Assembly: GCF_016744175.1 (NCBI RefSeq) | Contig: NZ_JADGEV010000010.1 | Span: 61,171 to 116,703 of the forward strand | DNA length: 55,533 nucleotides | Direction of reading: 5' to 3' | From: Neptunomonas sp. | GTDB lineage: Bacteria; Pseudomonadota; Gammaproteobacteria; Pseudomonadales; Balneatricaceae | In this document: positions 1 to 10,278 of the stretch, piece by piece | Position numbering within the stretch: position 1 is the first letter of the stretch | Layout of the letters: every line of letters begins with the position of its first letter | Translations under genes and position numbers: made by a program | The notes under the pieces: generated by a model | Database searches by the model: none | Seen by the model: the letters and a program-made list of their open reading frames with translations, nothing else | What the model was told of the DNA's origin: nothing

Positions 1-2355
1 TTCTTTTGTCACGGCTTCTGTTGTATTGCCTGTTACAGAGGGGGCTGCAAGTTTTTCTTCTGTTGCATTCGTAGCGTCAGCTGACCCAAGTACTGCTGCT
101 GTTGTAAGTGCGGCAGCAACTTGTTCCGTTTCGGGCTTTAGTGCATCGGAATCGGCAACAAGCGTTCGGTCAGCTGATCGCTCAGTATTTCTGCGACGAC
201 GGCCACGATTGCGACTTCTTGGCTGCTCGGTAGTCGTTTCTTCAGAGGATTCTTCAGATGTTTTTACGTTTTTGTTGTTCTCTGATGATTTATCAGTTTT
301 CTCATCGCTGTTTTTGCGTGTGCGGCGACGGCGGCGAGGCTTTCCGTTTTTGTCATCGTCAGATTGCTCTGGGGCAGTTGATGCGCTAGCAACGCCAACG
401 GCTTGAGGAGCCAGCTCTGAAGTCACTGTAATAACTTCGTCTTGCTGCTTATTAGAGCGGTTACGTTCTGAGTTATCACGGCCATTACGACGAGGTTTGC
501 GGTTGCGTTGGTTATCCCTAGAGCCGTCTCGTGAATTGCCTCTTTTGTTGCTGCTTTCTTTTTTTGCAGGTTTGGCTGGGCTTGCCTGTTCTACTTTCTT
601 TTCTTCAGCACCAAAAAGAGATTTGAGAATAGCTACAATCCTACTGCCAATACCAGCGGGCTGAGCTGTTGGTTTTGCAACAGATTTGGCTGGTGTCTGG
701 CTGCTTGCTGCAGGAGCTGTTGGTGCGCTTGTAGGTTCTGCTTCACTAGGGGCAGGAGATGCTGGTGTTACACTTCTAACCGCCGCTAGTTCACGTTTAA
801 CCGGCGCTGCGCGAGCAGTCTCTTCCGCTTCCGTCTCTGGCTCAGGTTGTAGAGTGTAGCTTGCATCGTTAATTGTAGTAATCGTGTGGTCATCCCTTAA
901 GCGGACCACTTCATAATGAGGTGTTTCCATATTAGGGTTAGGCACGATAACAACACGAACGTCATGGCGTAGTTCAATGTCATGAACAATACGTCGTTTT
1001 TCATTGAGCAAGTATGTAGCAACAGTAACAGGCAAAATTGCTCTGATTTGTGCAGTGCGATCCTTTGATGACTCTTCTTCAATAAGGCGCATGATAGATA
1101 GAGCTAAAGATTCGGTATCGCGTATAGAGCCTTGTCCATTACAGCGAGGGCATACAACACCACGACTTTCTGTGAGGGAAGGGCGTAGTCGTTGGCGAGA
1201 CATTTCTAATAAGCCAAAACGAGAGATGCGACCCATTTGTACGCGGGCGCGATCAAGCTTTAATGCGTTTAGTAACTTCTCTTCAACAGCGCGTTGGTTT
1301 TTGATAGGTGTCATGTCGATAAAATCGATAACAACTAAACCACCAATGTCGCGTAAACGAAGCTGGCGTGAAACTTCTTCAGCTGCTTCAAGGTTAGTCT
1401 GTAGAGCTGTTTCTTCAATGTCTCCGCCGCGAGTTGCTCGGGCTGAGTTAACATCTACAGAAACGAGTGCCTCGGTTGGATCTATAACTATAGAGCCGCC
1501 AGAAGGTAGTTGTACTTCTCGCTCGAAAGCCGTTTCAATTTGGCTTTCGATTTGAAATCTATTAAAAAGTGGAGTCTGTTCTTTATATAGACGTAGTTTG
1601 CTCTCGTAAGAGGGCATAACTTGTTGAACGAACTGTAAAGCGTTTTGATAAACTTCTTCATCATCAATCAGGACTTCACCTATGTCGGCGCGTAGGTAGT
1701 CGCGTATGGCGCGAATAACAACATTGCTTTCCTGGTAAATCAAAAATGGAGAAGGTTTGTCGCTTGACTCTTTGATCGCATCCCAAAGTGTTTTTAGGTA
1801 ATCAAGATCCCACTGTAGTTCTTGGGAGGAGCGTCCAACACCCGCAGTACGGACGATGATACCCATTTTGTCGGGGACGTTTACACCGTCAAGTGCTGCT
1901 TTTAGCTGTGTGCGCTCTTCGCCTTCTATGCGACGAGAAATTCCGCCAGCACGAGGGTTGTTAGGCATAAGAACAAGGTATCGACCAGCCAGGCTAATAA
2001 ATGTGGTTAGAGCAGCACCTTTGTTGCCTCGCTCTTCTTTATCAACTTGAACAATAACTTCAGTGCCTTCTTTGACTACGTCGCGAATGCTCGGGCGATT
2101 GCCACGCTGAGGTTGTTTACTGAAGTAATCGCGAGAGATCTCTTTTAGCGGTAAAAAACCATGTCTATCAGAGCCGTAATCAACAAATGCGGCTTCTAAG
2201 CTTGGTTCTACGCGGGTTATTTTCCCTTTGTAGATGTTGGCTTTTTTCTGTTCACGGCTTTCAGATTCAATATCTAGGTCGTAGAGGCGCTGGCCGTCCA
2301 CGAGTGCGACACGCAGCTCTTCTGGTTGAGTTGCGTTGATCAACATTCTTTTCAT
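1..2355 (-). CDS. rne: Ribonuclease E, 3' end of gene cut by window edge
   Basis: Essential endoribonuclease that starts mRNA decay, processes 9S rRNA and tRNA precursors, and scaffolds the degradosome at the inner membrane. The reading frame starts at the ATG ending at 2355 ([20 protein letters not shown], as in E. coli) and stays open to base 1, so 785 codons are visible. Seen in order: S1 RNA-binding domain (about residues 35-120), the RNase H-like and 5'-sensor region, the DNase I-like catalytic part with [15 protein letters not shown] and VVIDFIDM carrying the metal-binding aspartates, and the zinc-link CPRC near residue 405. From about residue 500 the protein turns low-complexity: Pro/Ala/Glu-rich, then Arg-rich blocks (RRGFRRR-type), typical of the degradosome scaffold. 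The visible C-terminal half is divergent, as usual for the family. The long leader upstream may mediate autoregulation. Confidence 0.97.
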   Translation of the reverse strand, partial: MKRMLINATQPEELRVALVDGQRLYDLDIESESREQKKANIYKGKITRVEPSLEAAFVDYGSDRHGFLPLKEISRDYFSKQPQRGNRPSIRDVVKEGTEVIVQVDKEERGNKGAALTTFISLAGRYLVLMPNNPRAGGISRRIEGEERTQLKAALDGVNVPDKMGIIVRTAGVGRSSQELQWDLDYLKTLWDAIKESSDKPSPFLIYQESNVVIRAIRDYLRADIGEVLIDDEEVYQNALQFVQQVMPSYESKLRLYKEQTPLFNRFQIESQIETAFEREVQLPSGGSIVIDPTEALVSVDVNSARATRGGDIEETALQTNLEAAEEVSRQLRLRDIGGLVVIDFIDMTPIKNQRAVEEKLLNALKLDRARVQMGRISRFGLLEMSRQRLRPSLTESRGVVCPRCNGQGSIRDTESLALSIMRLIEEESSKDRTAQIRAILPVTVATYLLNEKRRIVHDIELRHDVRVVIVPNPNMETPHYEVVRLRDDHTITTINDASYTLQPEPETEAEETARAAPVKRELAAVRSVTPASPAPSEAEPTSAPTAPAASSQTPAKSVAKPTAQPAGIGSRIVAILKSLFGAEEKKVEQASPAKPAKKESSNKRGNSRDGSRDNQRNRKPRRNGRDNSERNRSNKQQDEVITVTSELAPQAVGVASASTAPEQSDDDKNGKPRRRRRTRKNSDEKTDKSSENNKNVKTSEESSEETTTEQPRSRNRGRRRRNTERSADRTLVADSDALKPETEQVAAALTTAAVLGSADATNATEEKLAAPSVTGNTTEAVTKE

Positions 2356-2916
2356 TTTAAATTATTTCTCTATTGCAGAGAGTGCAATCCATCCTGTCCG
2401 ATCCGTCTGGTGAAAACGTTACACGATTCAATCATACGATACAGTTCAGTATTGAGGATGCCAGTATCTATAGATGATAGTACTGCGCAAATGCATCTGC
2501 GGTGGAGGAAAAAACAGCCATTATTGTTTTTCTAAGTGTTTGTGTCTGTGAGATGTAACCACAGGTTCTAGGCTGTTAATGCGTCTCCACCTCCAATCAA
2601 ATCCAGCAGGAGATGTTCAGGGGTAATGCACTCTCTTAAAAACTTTAATTAATTCTGCCGTGCTGTTTAGTTATCATGTTAGATGCCAGGTTTAGATGTT
2701 TGCTAATCTGGGATGTGACACGAGTTTTACTATTACTAAGTCGTAACTGATATTAGTCGTAACGTAGATTCTACAAACGTGAGCATCAGCTAAAAAAATC
2801 ACTTCTTAGCAGCTCATTATCTATTTTTTTAACAATAGCTAAAGCCAACAGCGTTCGGCGACGCTACAATATAGCAGCTAACCCATACAGCATCAATCGA
2901 GAACACAATTTCCTCA
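2356..2916. promoter_or_regulatory. Divergent rne/rluC intergenic region, probable rne 5' leader
   Basis: 561 bases without a convincing gene, between the divergent rne and rluC starts. In E. coli the same gap holds a long rne 5' leader with hairpins through which RNase E limits its own mRNA. Read on the minus strand, the part next to rne contains a small hairpin (CTGTG, nine bases, CACAG near 2544-2562) and a pyrimidine tract (TTTTTTCCTCC) near 2505-2515, so a structured leader is plausible. I could not confirm homology to the enterobacterial element. On the plus strand a TACAAT at 2865-2870 could be a -10 box for rluC but lacks a good -35. A short direct repeat, AGTCGTAAC, occurs twice near 2740-2765. 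Confidence 0.45.
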
Positions 2917-3900
2917 ATGTCAGATACTAATCCATCCGCTAATATAAGCGTTCGCTATATCGAAGTAGAAGAAGATCAAGCGGGGCAGCGCATTGATAAT
3001 TTTTTGCGCACTGCCTTAAAAGGCGTTCCTAAGAGCATGATCTATCGCATTATTAGAAAAGGCGAAGTTCGTGTTAATAAGAAGAGAATAAAGCCTGATG
3101 GCCGTATTCAGGGTGGCGATTTGGTGCGAATACCGCCTATTCGTGTATCTGAACCCAACGACGTTCCTATCGTAGGTAAAGCGCTGCTTGAGCTGCTAGA
3201 AGCGTCTGTCCTATATGAATCTAAGGCTCTTATAGTGATTAACAAGCCTTCTGGACTTGCGGTACACGGAGGTAGCGGTATAAATCTTGGGTTAATTGAA
3301 GCAATGCGCCAATTAAGACCAGATGAGCATTTTCTTGAGTTAGTTCATCGGCTTGATAGAGATACATCCGGCTGTATCATGATTGCAAAAAAGCGCAGTA
3401 TGTTGCGCCATTTACATGAAGCCTTGCGCCAGAATCGCGTTAATAAAATTTATCATGCGTTGGTCGTAGGAAAATGGGAATCAAAAAATAATTCAGTTGA
3501 TGCTCCTCTGCGCAAAAATGAGCTTCAATCTGGTGAACGGATTGTTAAAGTTCAACCTGATGGTAAGGCGTCACTCACGCGCTTTAAAGTATTACGCCGT
3601 TTTGCTCAAACTACATTAGTAGAAGCGAAGCCTGTAACGGGTAGAACTCATCAGATTCGTGTACATACGCAGTTCGCTGGACATCCTATTGTTGGAGATG
3701 AAAAATACGGTGTTGAGTCGATTAATCGAGATATGAAAAAGCAAGGCGTTCGTCGATTGTTTCTTCATTCTGCAATGTTGCAAGTAGCATTGCCAGAAGG
3801 TGAGACCTTGAATGTAAAAGCACCGTTAGAGTCTGCATTAAGTAGTGCGTTAGAAAGATTGGCTGCACAGCAAGATAAAGCATACCAGGAAGAATCTTAA
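2917..3900 (+). CDS. rluC: 23S rRNA pseudouridine(955/2504/2580) synthase
   Basis: Converts three uridines of 23S rRNA (955, 2504, 2580 in E. coli numbering) to pseudouridine, near the peptidyl-transferase centre. The 327-residue protein has an N-terminal S4 RNA-binding domain (about residues 18-80, with GQRIDNFL and [12 protein letters not shown]) and an RluA-type catalytic domain. The catalytic motif HRLDRDTSG carries the nucleophile Asp147. The downstream block [11 protein letters not shown] is also family-typical. Divergent placement opposite rne is conserved in many gammaproteobacteria. The stop codon TAA shares its last base with the ATG of the next gene (TAATG), so the two are probably translationally coupled. 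Confidence 0.96.
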   Translation: MSDTNPSANISVRYIEVEEDQAGQRIDNFLRTALKGVPKSMIYRIIRKGEVRVNKKRIKPDGRIQGGDLVRIPPIRVSEPNDVPIVGKALLELLEASVLYESKALIVINKPSGLAVHGGSGINLGLIEAMRQLRPDEHFLELVHRLDRDTSGCIMIAKKRSMLRHLHEALRQNRVNKIYHALVVGKWESKNNSVDAPLRKNELQSGERIVKVQPDGKASLTRFKVLRRFAQTTLVEAKPVTGRTHQIRVHTQFAGHPIVGDEKYGVESINRDMKKQGVRRLFLHSAMLQVALPEGETLNVKAPLESALSSALERLAAQQDKAYQEES

Positions 3901-4988
3901 TGATAAAAGAGCAAGTTTATCGTTGCGCTGACCGGGTTTTGAGTAATGGAGAGCAACCAACTCCTGAGATGGTTAGTGCTGACTGTCAGATTAGTATAGA
4001 TGATGCAGCATTATATTTAAGTGGTTGGAAGCAAGAGCTTCCAGCGCGTGTTAGCTTTGGTAGGAAAGATGTTTATGTGCCTGATGTACCTGATTCTTTA
4101 AGCTTGTCGTTTGGTCGCATATGGCAACAAGCTGTTGAAGAAGCAAGTATGCGTCTGCTCAGTGATCAAAAAGCAACGGGTACTCATATTGAAGAGGCAG
4201 GGCGTGTTTCAGATGACACTATTAAAGAGATGCAATACCGCCAACAAGATTTGGAAAACCGTTTACGCGAGCAGAACCAGAAAACAGGTGAACTAGCAGG
4301 CCATAATAAAGCGCTAGATGCAGAGCTATCTGTTTTAAAAACGGGGTTGGCTTCAGAAACAACCATGCGAAAGCAAGAAGAGCAGATCAGGTCAAACGTT
4401 GAGCACGAATTGGCTCATTTGCGTAAAACCTATGAAGATTCTAAGCGGACATTTGATCAGCGTATAAAAGATGAGCAGAGACATATGCTGGACTCTGTTA
4501 GTAAGGCTGATGTTGATGTTAGGTATTATAAGAACGCATTAGAGAAGCTTCGTGATGAAGTAGGTAAGAAAGAGTCAATTTTAACTAAGTCTATTCATGA
4601 CATAAAAGCAGAAGTTGCTAAAAAAGATGTCAAAATTGATACGCAACGTTCTCAACTGCGCAGCCAAGAGGCTGAGTTGAAACTGCTTAAGCAGGATGTT
4701 GCAGCTCAAAGCCGTGAATTAGTGCGGTGTACTTCATCATTATTGGCTGAAACAAATAAATCTAAGCGTTTGGATGATAAAGCGCGTGAGTTAGACAACG
4801 AGATTAAGCGCCTGAATCAAAAGCAATACAATTCAGCGACTGACTGGAGCCGCCGTGAAAATAACTTGCGTAAAGAAGTAAAAGACAAGGATGATGAATT
4901 AATTAGAACATTGTCGCGCCTGACCAGTCTTGAGAAACGAATTATTGCTCAAGATGAAGAGCTGCGCCGTTTAAATTCACGCTTGTAG
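3900..4988 (+). CDS. KfrA-like DNA-binding protein with long coiled coil
   Basis: 362 residues. The first 60 or so (VYRCADRVLSNGEQPTPEMV ... ALYLSGWKQELPARV) resemble the KfrA N-terminal DNA-binding domain of plasmid partition-related proteins. Residues of about 85-362 are an almost unbroken charged heptad pattern (Glu, Lys, Arg, Gln with spaced Leu), predicting a very long coiled coil. No enzyme motif and no membrane segment are visible. The start overlaps the rluC stop by one base. Chromosomal KfrA-like proteins are poorly characterised; a nucleoid-organising or filament-forming DNA-binding role is inference from domain architecture. Coiled-coil composition alone could create chance similarity to SMC or myosin-like proteins, so the N-terminal domain is the main evidence. 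Confidence 0.75.
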   Translation: MIKEQVYRCADRVLSNGEQPTPEMVSADCQISIDDAALYLSGWKQELPARVSFGRKDVYVPDVPDSLSLSFGRIWQQAVEEASMRLLSDQKATGTHIEEAGRVSDDTIKEMQYRQQDLENRLREQNQKTGELAGHNKALDAELSVLKTGLASETTMRKQEEQIRSNVEHELAHLRKTYEDSKRTFDQRIKDEQRHMLDSVSKADVDVRYYKNALEKLRDEVGKKESILTKSIHDIKAEVAKKDVKIDTQRSQLRSQEAELKLLKQDVAAQSRELVRCTSSLLAETNKSKRLDDKARELDNEIKRLNQKQYNSATDWSRRENNLRKEVKDKDDELIRTLSRLTSLEKRIIAQDEELRRLNSRL

Positions 4989-5069
4989 ATGACGAAAGAT
5001 TAACTCCTTATTCTTTACAGTTATAATAGAGAGTAGTAATAATAGTATGGGTAGTATAGATAAGATTAA

Positions 5070-6062
<993 letters not shown>

Positions 6063-6192
6063 TGGGTAGGTTTGTGTTTATCAATTATGCTTATGTTATG
6101 GCGAGCTAGACTAGAGTCTGAATTGTAGGCTTTGCTATAACAGGTTAAATTGCGTTCTTTTTTGTTAGAAATTTATCGTGGAGGAGATGCTT

Positions 6193-6810
6193 GTGGAACT
6201 GGCTTGTCTTGATTTAGAAGGTGTACTAATTCCTGAGATTTGGATAGCGTTTGCTGAAGAAACCGGAATAGATGAATTAAAGGCTACAACTCGCGATATT
6301 CCTGACTATGATGTGCTAATGAAGCAGCGTTTACGCATCTTGGATGAGCATGGTCTGACATTACCGCAAATTCAAGCAACAATAAGTCGGTTGACGCCTC
6401 TTGAGGGTGCTCGTGAATTTATTGACTGGTTGCGCGAACGCTTTCAGGTTGTCATTTTGTCGGATACTTTCTACGACTTTGCCGAGCCCTTGATGAAACA
6501 GTTGGGCTATCCTACTTTGCTATGCCATAAGCTAGAAGTGGATGATAGTGGCCGGATAACAGACTATACATTGCGTCAGAAAGACCCAAAACGTCAATCA
6601 GTAAGAGCTTTTCAATTGCTAAACTACCGTGTGATTGCGGCAGGTGATTCTTATAATGACACAACAATGTTAACGCAGGCGGAAACAGGAATTTTGTTTC
6701 ACTCTCCGCAAAATGTTATCGACGAATTTCCGCAGTTTCCAGCAGTTCATACTTTTGAAGATCTAAAAAAACAATTCTTGAAAGCGAGCCTGCGAAATTT
6801 AACGCTTTAG
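6193..6810 (+). CDS. thrH: ThrH, phosphoserine phosphatase / homoserine phosphotransferase
   Basis: HAD-superfamily enzyme that, as described for Pseudomonas ThrH, hydrolyses phosphoserine and can transfer the phosphate to homoserine, linking serine and threonine synthesis. HAD motifs: CLDLEGV (nucleophile Asp in DLEG), VILSDTF (motif II Ser), the conserved Lys in RQKDPKRQS, and AAGDSYNDTTM (motif IV acidic residues). I start it at the GTG at 6193, giving 205 residues, the same as the Pseudomonas protein. A strong GGAGGAG (6180-6186) lies six bases upstream, whereas an upstream in-frame GTG at 6178 would overlap that ribosome binding site. No partner genes are adjacent; the gene follows cysB by 130 bases. 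Confidence 0.93.
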   Translation: MELACLDLEGVLIPEIWIAFAEETGIDELKATTRDIPDYDVLMKQRLRILDEHGLTLPQIQATISRLTPLEGAREFIDWLRERFQVVILSDTFYDFAEPLMKQLGYPTLLCHKLEVDDSGRITDYTLRQKDPKRQSVRAFQLLNYRVIAAGDSYNDTTMLTQAETGILFHSPQNVIDEFPQFPAVHTFEDLKKQFLKASLRNLTL

Positions 6811-6874
6811 CTTCTTATACTGCTTGCTGGGAGTCTTGCTAGTAGACTTCTAGTGGCAAATTAATGATTAGTTG

Positions 6875-8620
6875 TTAACATAGTTTGTTCGCCTTTCTGA
6901 CATTTCCTTCGTAATCAAAAATCCTTGTTTGAATGCGCCAGAAGTTGCCTTTTTTTCGGGCGATTACAAAATCAGGGTGTGTTATCAGCAGGCTGTTCTC
7001 TGCTACCTCCTTTGCTGTCTTAAACGCCCTTGGGCTAATGCTGTTTAAGAGACGTCGACCAAATAACTTATTAAATACACCTCTTTGAGCTTTTGAGCTG
7101 AAGTTGAAACTTTCTTTTAATGTTTCTCCGTGTTCATCATGATAAATCACGGATACTTTTTCTTCGTTTGTTTCAACGCTAATGCCTGCACAGCGCAGAA
7201 TGAAAGCATCTTTGAGTTGTAAGGCTTTTTTTAATTGATCATCAGGGTCAGTTAGCGCTTCTTCGCACTGATGGCATTGCCGAGCGGCAATATCATTTTC
7301 TGCATCACAAATAGGGCAGCTTTTAAAACGAAAACGGTATTCGCAGCGCTTAATAAGCCCGCTTTTATTTTTTTCTGCTTTTTGGCAGCGGCGTCCAAAG
7401 TGTTCTATGATTTGTCCGTTAGTATCTTTTTTTCCCCAGAAAATATTAGCAAACTCACATAGTGGGCAAAATACTTGTACGGGTTCTGAGTCTGAATCTG
7501 GTTTCGGCTTTCCTATTTCCGGGTGATGAAGATTAAAGTTATTACCCGCATAATCGATGATAAGGCAATCTGACTTTCCTGGAGATAACCGCAAGCCGCG
7601 ACCAATGATTTGTTGGTACAAACTAACGGATTGTGTAGGGCGTAATAAAGCGATCATATCTACATGTGGAGCGTCAAAGCCTGTTGTTAAAACAGATACA
7701 TTCACCATGTACTTGAGTTCTTGGCGTTTAAATCTCTGAATGTAATTGTCTCTGTCAGCGCTGGGGGTGTCGCCAGTAATGAGCGCTGTTAGTTCATTAG
7801 GTAGATATGAGGTGATTTCTTTCGCATGCATGACCGTCGCTGCAAAAATCATTATGCCGCGGCGGTTTTTAGCATATTCCTCAACTTGCAGAATAATGGC
7901 TTGGGTGACGCGCTTGCATCGCGTTAATAAGTCATTTACAGGCTTTTCGGGCAGGTTCCCAGAAGAGGATGGGGTGATCGCAGAAAAGTCGTATTGTGCG
8001 ATGGCTGCATCAATTATGTTCGGCGGTGTTAGGTAGCCGTTCGATATCATTTGCCTTAAAGGCAGTTCATAAATGCATTGGATAAAGGGGCGAGGAGTAT
8101 CGCTTCGAATATAACCCCGGTAGTGAAATTGATAGATCCACCCTAGACCCATTCGGTAGGGTGTTGCTGTCAGGCCAAGTACTTTAAGGTTTGGGTTTAT
8201 GCTTTTTAAATGTGAAATGGTTTTTAGGTACTGACTGTCTTGTTCTTCACTTAGCCGGTGGCACTCATCTATTATGAGCAAAGAGCATGGAGTGTTGAGT
8301 GACGATAAATTCCTAGAAATGGATTGAACACTGGCAAACGTGATTTGTTCTTGCGTATTTTTTTGCTTTAGACCAGCAGAGTAAATGCCTGCCTTAATGT
8401 CTAGTTCGCAGAATTTTTTATGATTTTGTTCTACCAACTCTTTTACATGAGCGAGAACTAGTACGCGTCCTCGCGCTTTTTGAGCGAGAGCAGCAATAAT
8501 TAGACTTTTTCCTGCGCCTGTTGGTAAAACAATGACTGCGGAGTCATTGCTATTGCGAAAGTGTTGGATTGTTAGATCAACAGCTTCTTTTTGGTAATCT
8601 CTGAGTGTGAAAGGTTTCAT
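6875..8620 (-). CDS. radD: RadD (YejH) DNA repair helicase-like protein
   Basis: Superfamily 2 helicase-like ATPase. In E. coli RadD acts in double-strand break repair and in resolving recombination intermediates with RecA and SSB. Its 581 residues match the 586 of E. coli. Motifs: I (LPTGAGKS, about residues 32-39), II (DECH), III (LTATP), V/VI in the second RecA-like domain (TTGFDAPHVD, QQIIGRGLR). The C-terminal third has zinc-binding cysteine pairs (CPLCEF, RRCQ, CEYRF, CPICDAENDIAARQCHQC), as in RadD. The E. coli protein also starts FTLR and ends in DFVVARMKG-type sequence, matched here by DFVIARKKG. Convergent with thrH; transcribed alone. Confidence 0.95.
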   Translation of the reverse strand: MKPFTLRDYQKEAVDLTIQHFRNSNDSAVIVLPTGAGKSLIIAALAQKARGRVLVLAHVKELVEQNHKKFCELDIKAGIYSAGLKQKNTQEQITFASVQSISRNLSSLNTPCSLLIIDECHRLSEEQDSQYLKTISHLKSINPNLKVLGLTATPYRMGLGWIYQFHYRGYIRSDTPRPFIQCIYELPLRQMISNGYLTPPNIIDAAIAQYDFSAITPSSSGNLPEKPVNDLLTRCKRVTQAIILQVEEYAKNRRGIMIFAATVMHAKEITSYLPNELTALITGDTPSADRDNYIQRFKRQELKYMVNVSVLTTGFDAPHVDMIALLRPTQSVSLYQQIIGRGLRLSPGKSDCLIIDYAGNNFNLHHPEIGKPKPDSDSEPVQVFCPLCEFANIFWGKKDTNGQIIEHFGRRCQKAEKNKSGLIKRCEYRFRFKSCPICDAENDIAARQCHQCEEALTDPDDQLKKALQLKDAFILRCAGISVETNEEKVSVIYHDEHGETLKESFNFSSKAQRGVFNKLFGRRLLNSISPRAFKTAKEVAENSLLITHPDFVIARKKGNFWRIQTRIFDYEGNVRKANKLC

Positions 8621-8909
8621 TTGCGAAGCATACGTATATTGCTAGCAGAGTAAAAGTCTCAATAGTGTCTTGTGGTATTAACTGGCCGTTATGCAGCAGC
8701 ACTCAAAAAGTTACTATTGATGTTGCTTAAAATACATCTGATAAAGTACAGCGGTTATTTTTTGAGCAATAGGTAGGGGCTTATAAGCAGGAATAGTATG
8801 TTGATATCTTTGATATGTTGAATTAGTTGGGCATTTTTTATAATACTTTTTGTTATTTATTAAAGTATTGCTATGCTGAATTGATTGAAATAGATAATGA
8901 AGGAATATT

Positions 8910-9236
8910 ATGGCAGCTGAGTTGAAAGAGCTTGTTTTAGAGCACTCTGGGTTTGATGCAGCAATATCAGGTGGGAACGGTCGCTCTATTGATTCAGCTA
9001 TCATCATTCATCAAGATGGAGTGCATGACAAGCGAACCGTACAAAAAGCCGTTCTTTGGGCTTTAGGGCGCCATAAGGATTTGAGCTGGGATGTGCTCTC
9101 AGACGCTCAAGAAGAAAGTAATGGAAGGTATTATGAGTCTATGCTGTTAGATGTTCGAGTTATGAATGACTTTGGCAAAGTGCAAAGAGGGAAGCAAACT
9201 ATATATTTTGATATTACTGAGCTTATGAGTTGTTAG
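8910..9236 (+). CDS. Hypothetical 108-residue protein
   Basis: I do not recognise the family. The 108-residue protein is soluble, with no signal peptide, membrane segment or metal motif. It starts with MAAELKELVLEHSGFDAAI and contains GGNGRSIDSAIIIHQDGVHDKRTVQKAVLWALGRHKD. A good ribosome binding site (GAAGGAA) precedes the ATG, and codon use looks like its neighbours, so it is probably real. The AT-rich 289 bases upstream likely hold its promoter. It converges on the methyltransferase gene with only 16 bases between the stops. An antisense frame (8714-9007) crosses its start and is judged spurious. Confidence 0.7.
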   Translation: MAAELKELVLEHSGFDAAISGGNGRSIDSAIIIHQDGVHDKRTVQKAVLWALGRHKDLSWDVLSDAQEESNGRYYESMLLDVRVMNDFGKVQRGKQTIYFDITELMSC

Positions 9237-9252
9237 TCATTTATATTGATAA

Positions 9253-10062
9253 TTAACTAAGAACCCATTCAACAATTCGTATTGCGTCATTTTCTAAGTT
9301 GCGCTGTACATTTTTCCCCATGAGAGTGAACTCAGAACCCAAAATCATGCTAGGAGAGACCACAGGTGTTTGTGGTTTTTTCTGTTTGTTGGTTTGGCGG
9401 TTTCTCCATGATAGGGCTTCTGCAGTCCAATCTTCCATCGACCTAATGGTCAGGGATGTAGAGTTAACTAAATCATTCATATCTCTTGTGCTGATTAGAT
9501 GAGATAGCGCGGGGTGGCGTGCCCAAGGTACTGGGAATTGCATTGTTTCATGGTGATTTCCAGTGAGGACTTCATGGAGAATAATATGGCCGCCAGGTAT
9601 AAGTATTCGTTGGCACTCTTTTAATGCACTAATCTTATCAGGCATGTTTAATAAACTGTGTTGCAAAATAATTAAATCAAACGACTGATCTGCAAATGGA
9701 AGCTGTTGTCCGTTACCTGTGACAATCATCGACGGTGAGGACTTATCATGGAGTTTGTTTAACTGTCGGTTTATTTTATTGAGCTTATGAGTGATATCTA
9801 AACCGACATAAAACGCAGGGTAATGATTCTTGCAAACGCGTAATAACCCCCCAAGACCGCTTCCAATATCAAGAACCTTTGATGCTTTAAAATCGATTAA
9901 CCGTTGACTCAGCTTTTCAGAGGCTTTTATGCCACCTATGTGGAGCTGGTCGATTGGGGCTAGGTGATATAGGTTAGGACCGTCAGGGTAAGCAGTATTG
10001 AGGCGGCTTATTATCTTTTCACTTTGAAGGCTTTGGCTGTAATGTGAATCAATGCTTGTCAT
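9253..10062 (-). CDS. Class I SAM-dependent methyltransferase
   Basis: 269 residues with a Rossmann methyltransferase core. Motif I is VLDIGSGLGGL (about residues 85-95), followed by YVGLDIT (acidic residue for SAM ribose), NGQQLPFADQSFDLIILQHSLLNM (motif II/III) and LIPGGHIILHEVL. The preceding DQLHIGGIKASEKL block recalls sarcosine/dimethylglycine-type and related small-molecule methyltransferases. The substrate cannot be read from the sequence. A Lys/Gln/Thr-rich insertion (NRQTNKQKKPQTP) lies near residue 220. It is transcribed alone, divergently from the lipoprotein gene, with a strong hairpin between them. Confidence 0.82.
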   Translation of the reverse strand: MTSIDSHYSQSLQSEKIISRLNTAYPDGPNLYHLAPIDQLHIGGIKASEKLSQRLIDFKASKVLDIGSGLGGLLRVCKNHYPAFYVGLDITHKLNKINRQLNKLHDKSSPSMIVTGNGQQLPFADQSFDLIILQHSLLNMPDKISALKECQRILIPGGHIILHEVLTGNHHETMQFPVPWARHPALSHLISTRDMNDLVNSTSLTIRSMEDWTAEALSWRNRQTNKQKKPQTPVVSPSMILGSEFTLMGKNVQRNLENDAIRIVEWVLS

Positions 10063-10136
10063 ACGGATCTACCATACGGGTATCTATGTATTCTAGATGA
10101 TAACGTAAAACCTGGGGTGCTGCTATGAGACCTGTG

Positions 10137-10171
10137 CTATATCGCTACTTCCGGATGAAGTGGCGGTATAG
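10137..10171. other. 15-bp intergenic inverted repeat (strong hairpin)
   Basis: Arms 10137-10151 and 10157-10171 pair over 15 positions (with T-G wobbles when read on the plus strand) around a 5-base loop CGGAT. Each arm is flanked by the word GAGAC (near 10127 and at 10171). It lies between the divergent methyltransferase and lipoprotein genes and has no T-tract on either side, so it does not look like a terminator. It could be part of a 5' leader, a protein-binding site or a REP-like element. Confidence 0.6.
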
Positions 10172-10278
10172 AGACAGATAGATATTCTATACTGTAAAAA
10201 ATTAAGTGTATTATTGAAAGTTCTGGGTTGTTTAACATGCTGTTGGTCTAGCAAATTATTATTGGTAGTGGTTACTAA

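Noticed and set aside
26-2050. Several plus-strand open frames (for example 26-406, 1004-1555, 1856-2050)
   Set aside because: They lie antisense to the intact rne reading frame, have low-complexity Ser/Arg-rich products and no ribosome binding sites.
6178-6192. Longer thrH start at GTG 6178
   Set aside because: It would overlap the strong GGAGGAG that serves the GTG at 6193, and the shorter form has the family length.
8714-9007. 97-codon minus-strand frame
   Set aside because: Covers the AT-rich promoter region and the start of the better-supported plus-strand gene at 8910; composition is not protein-like.
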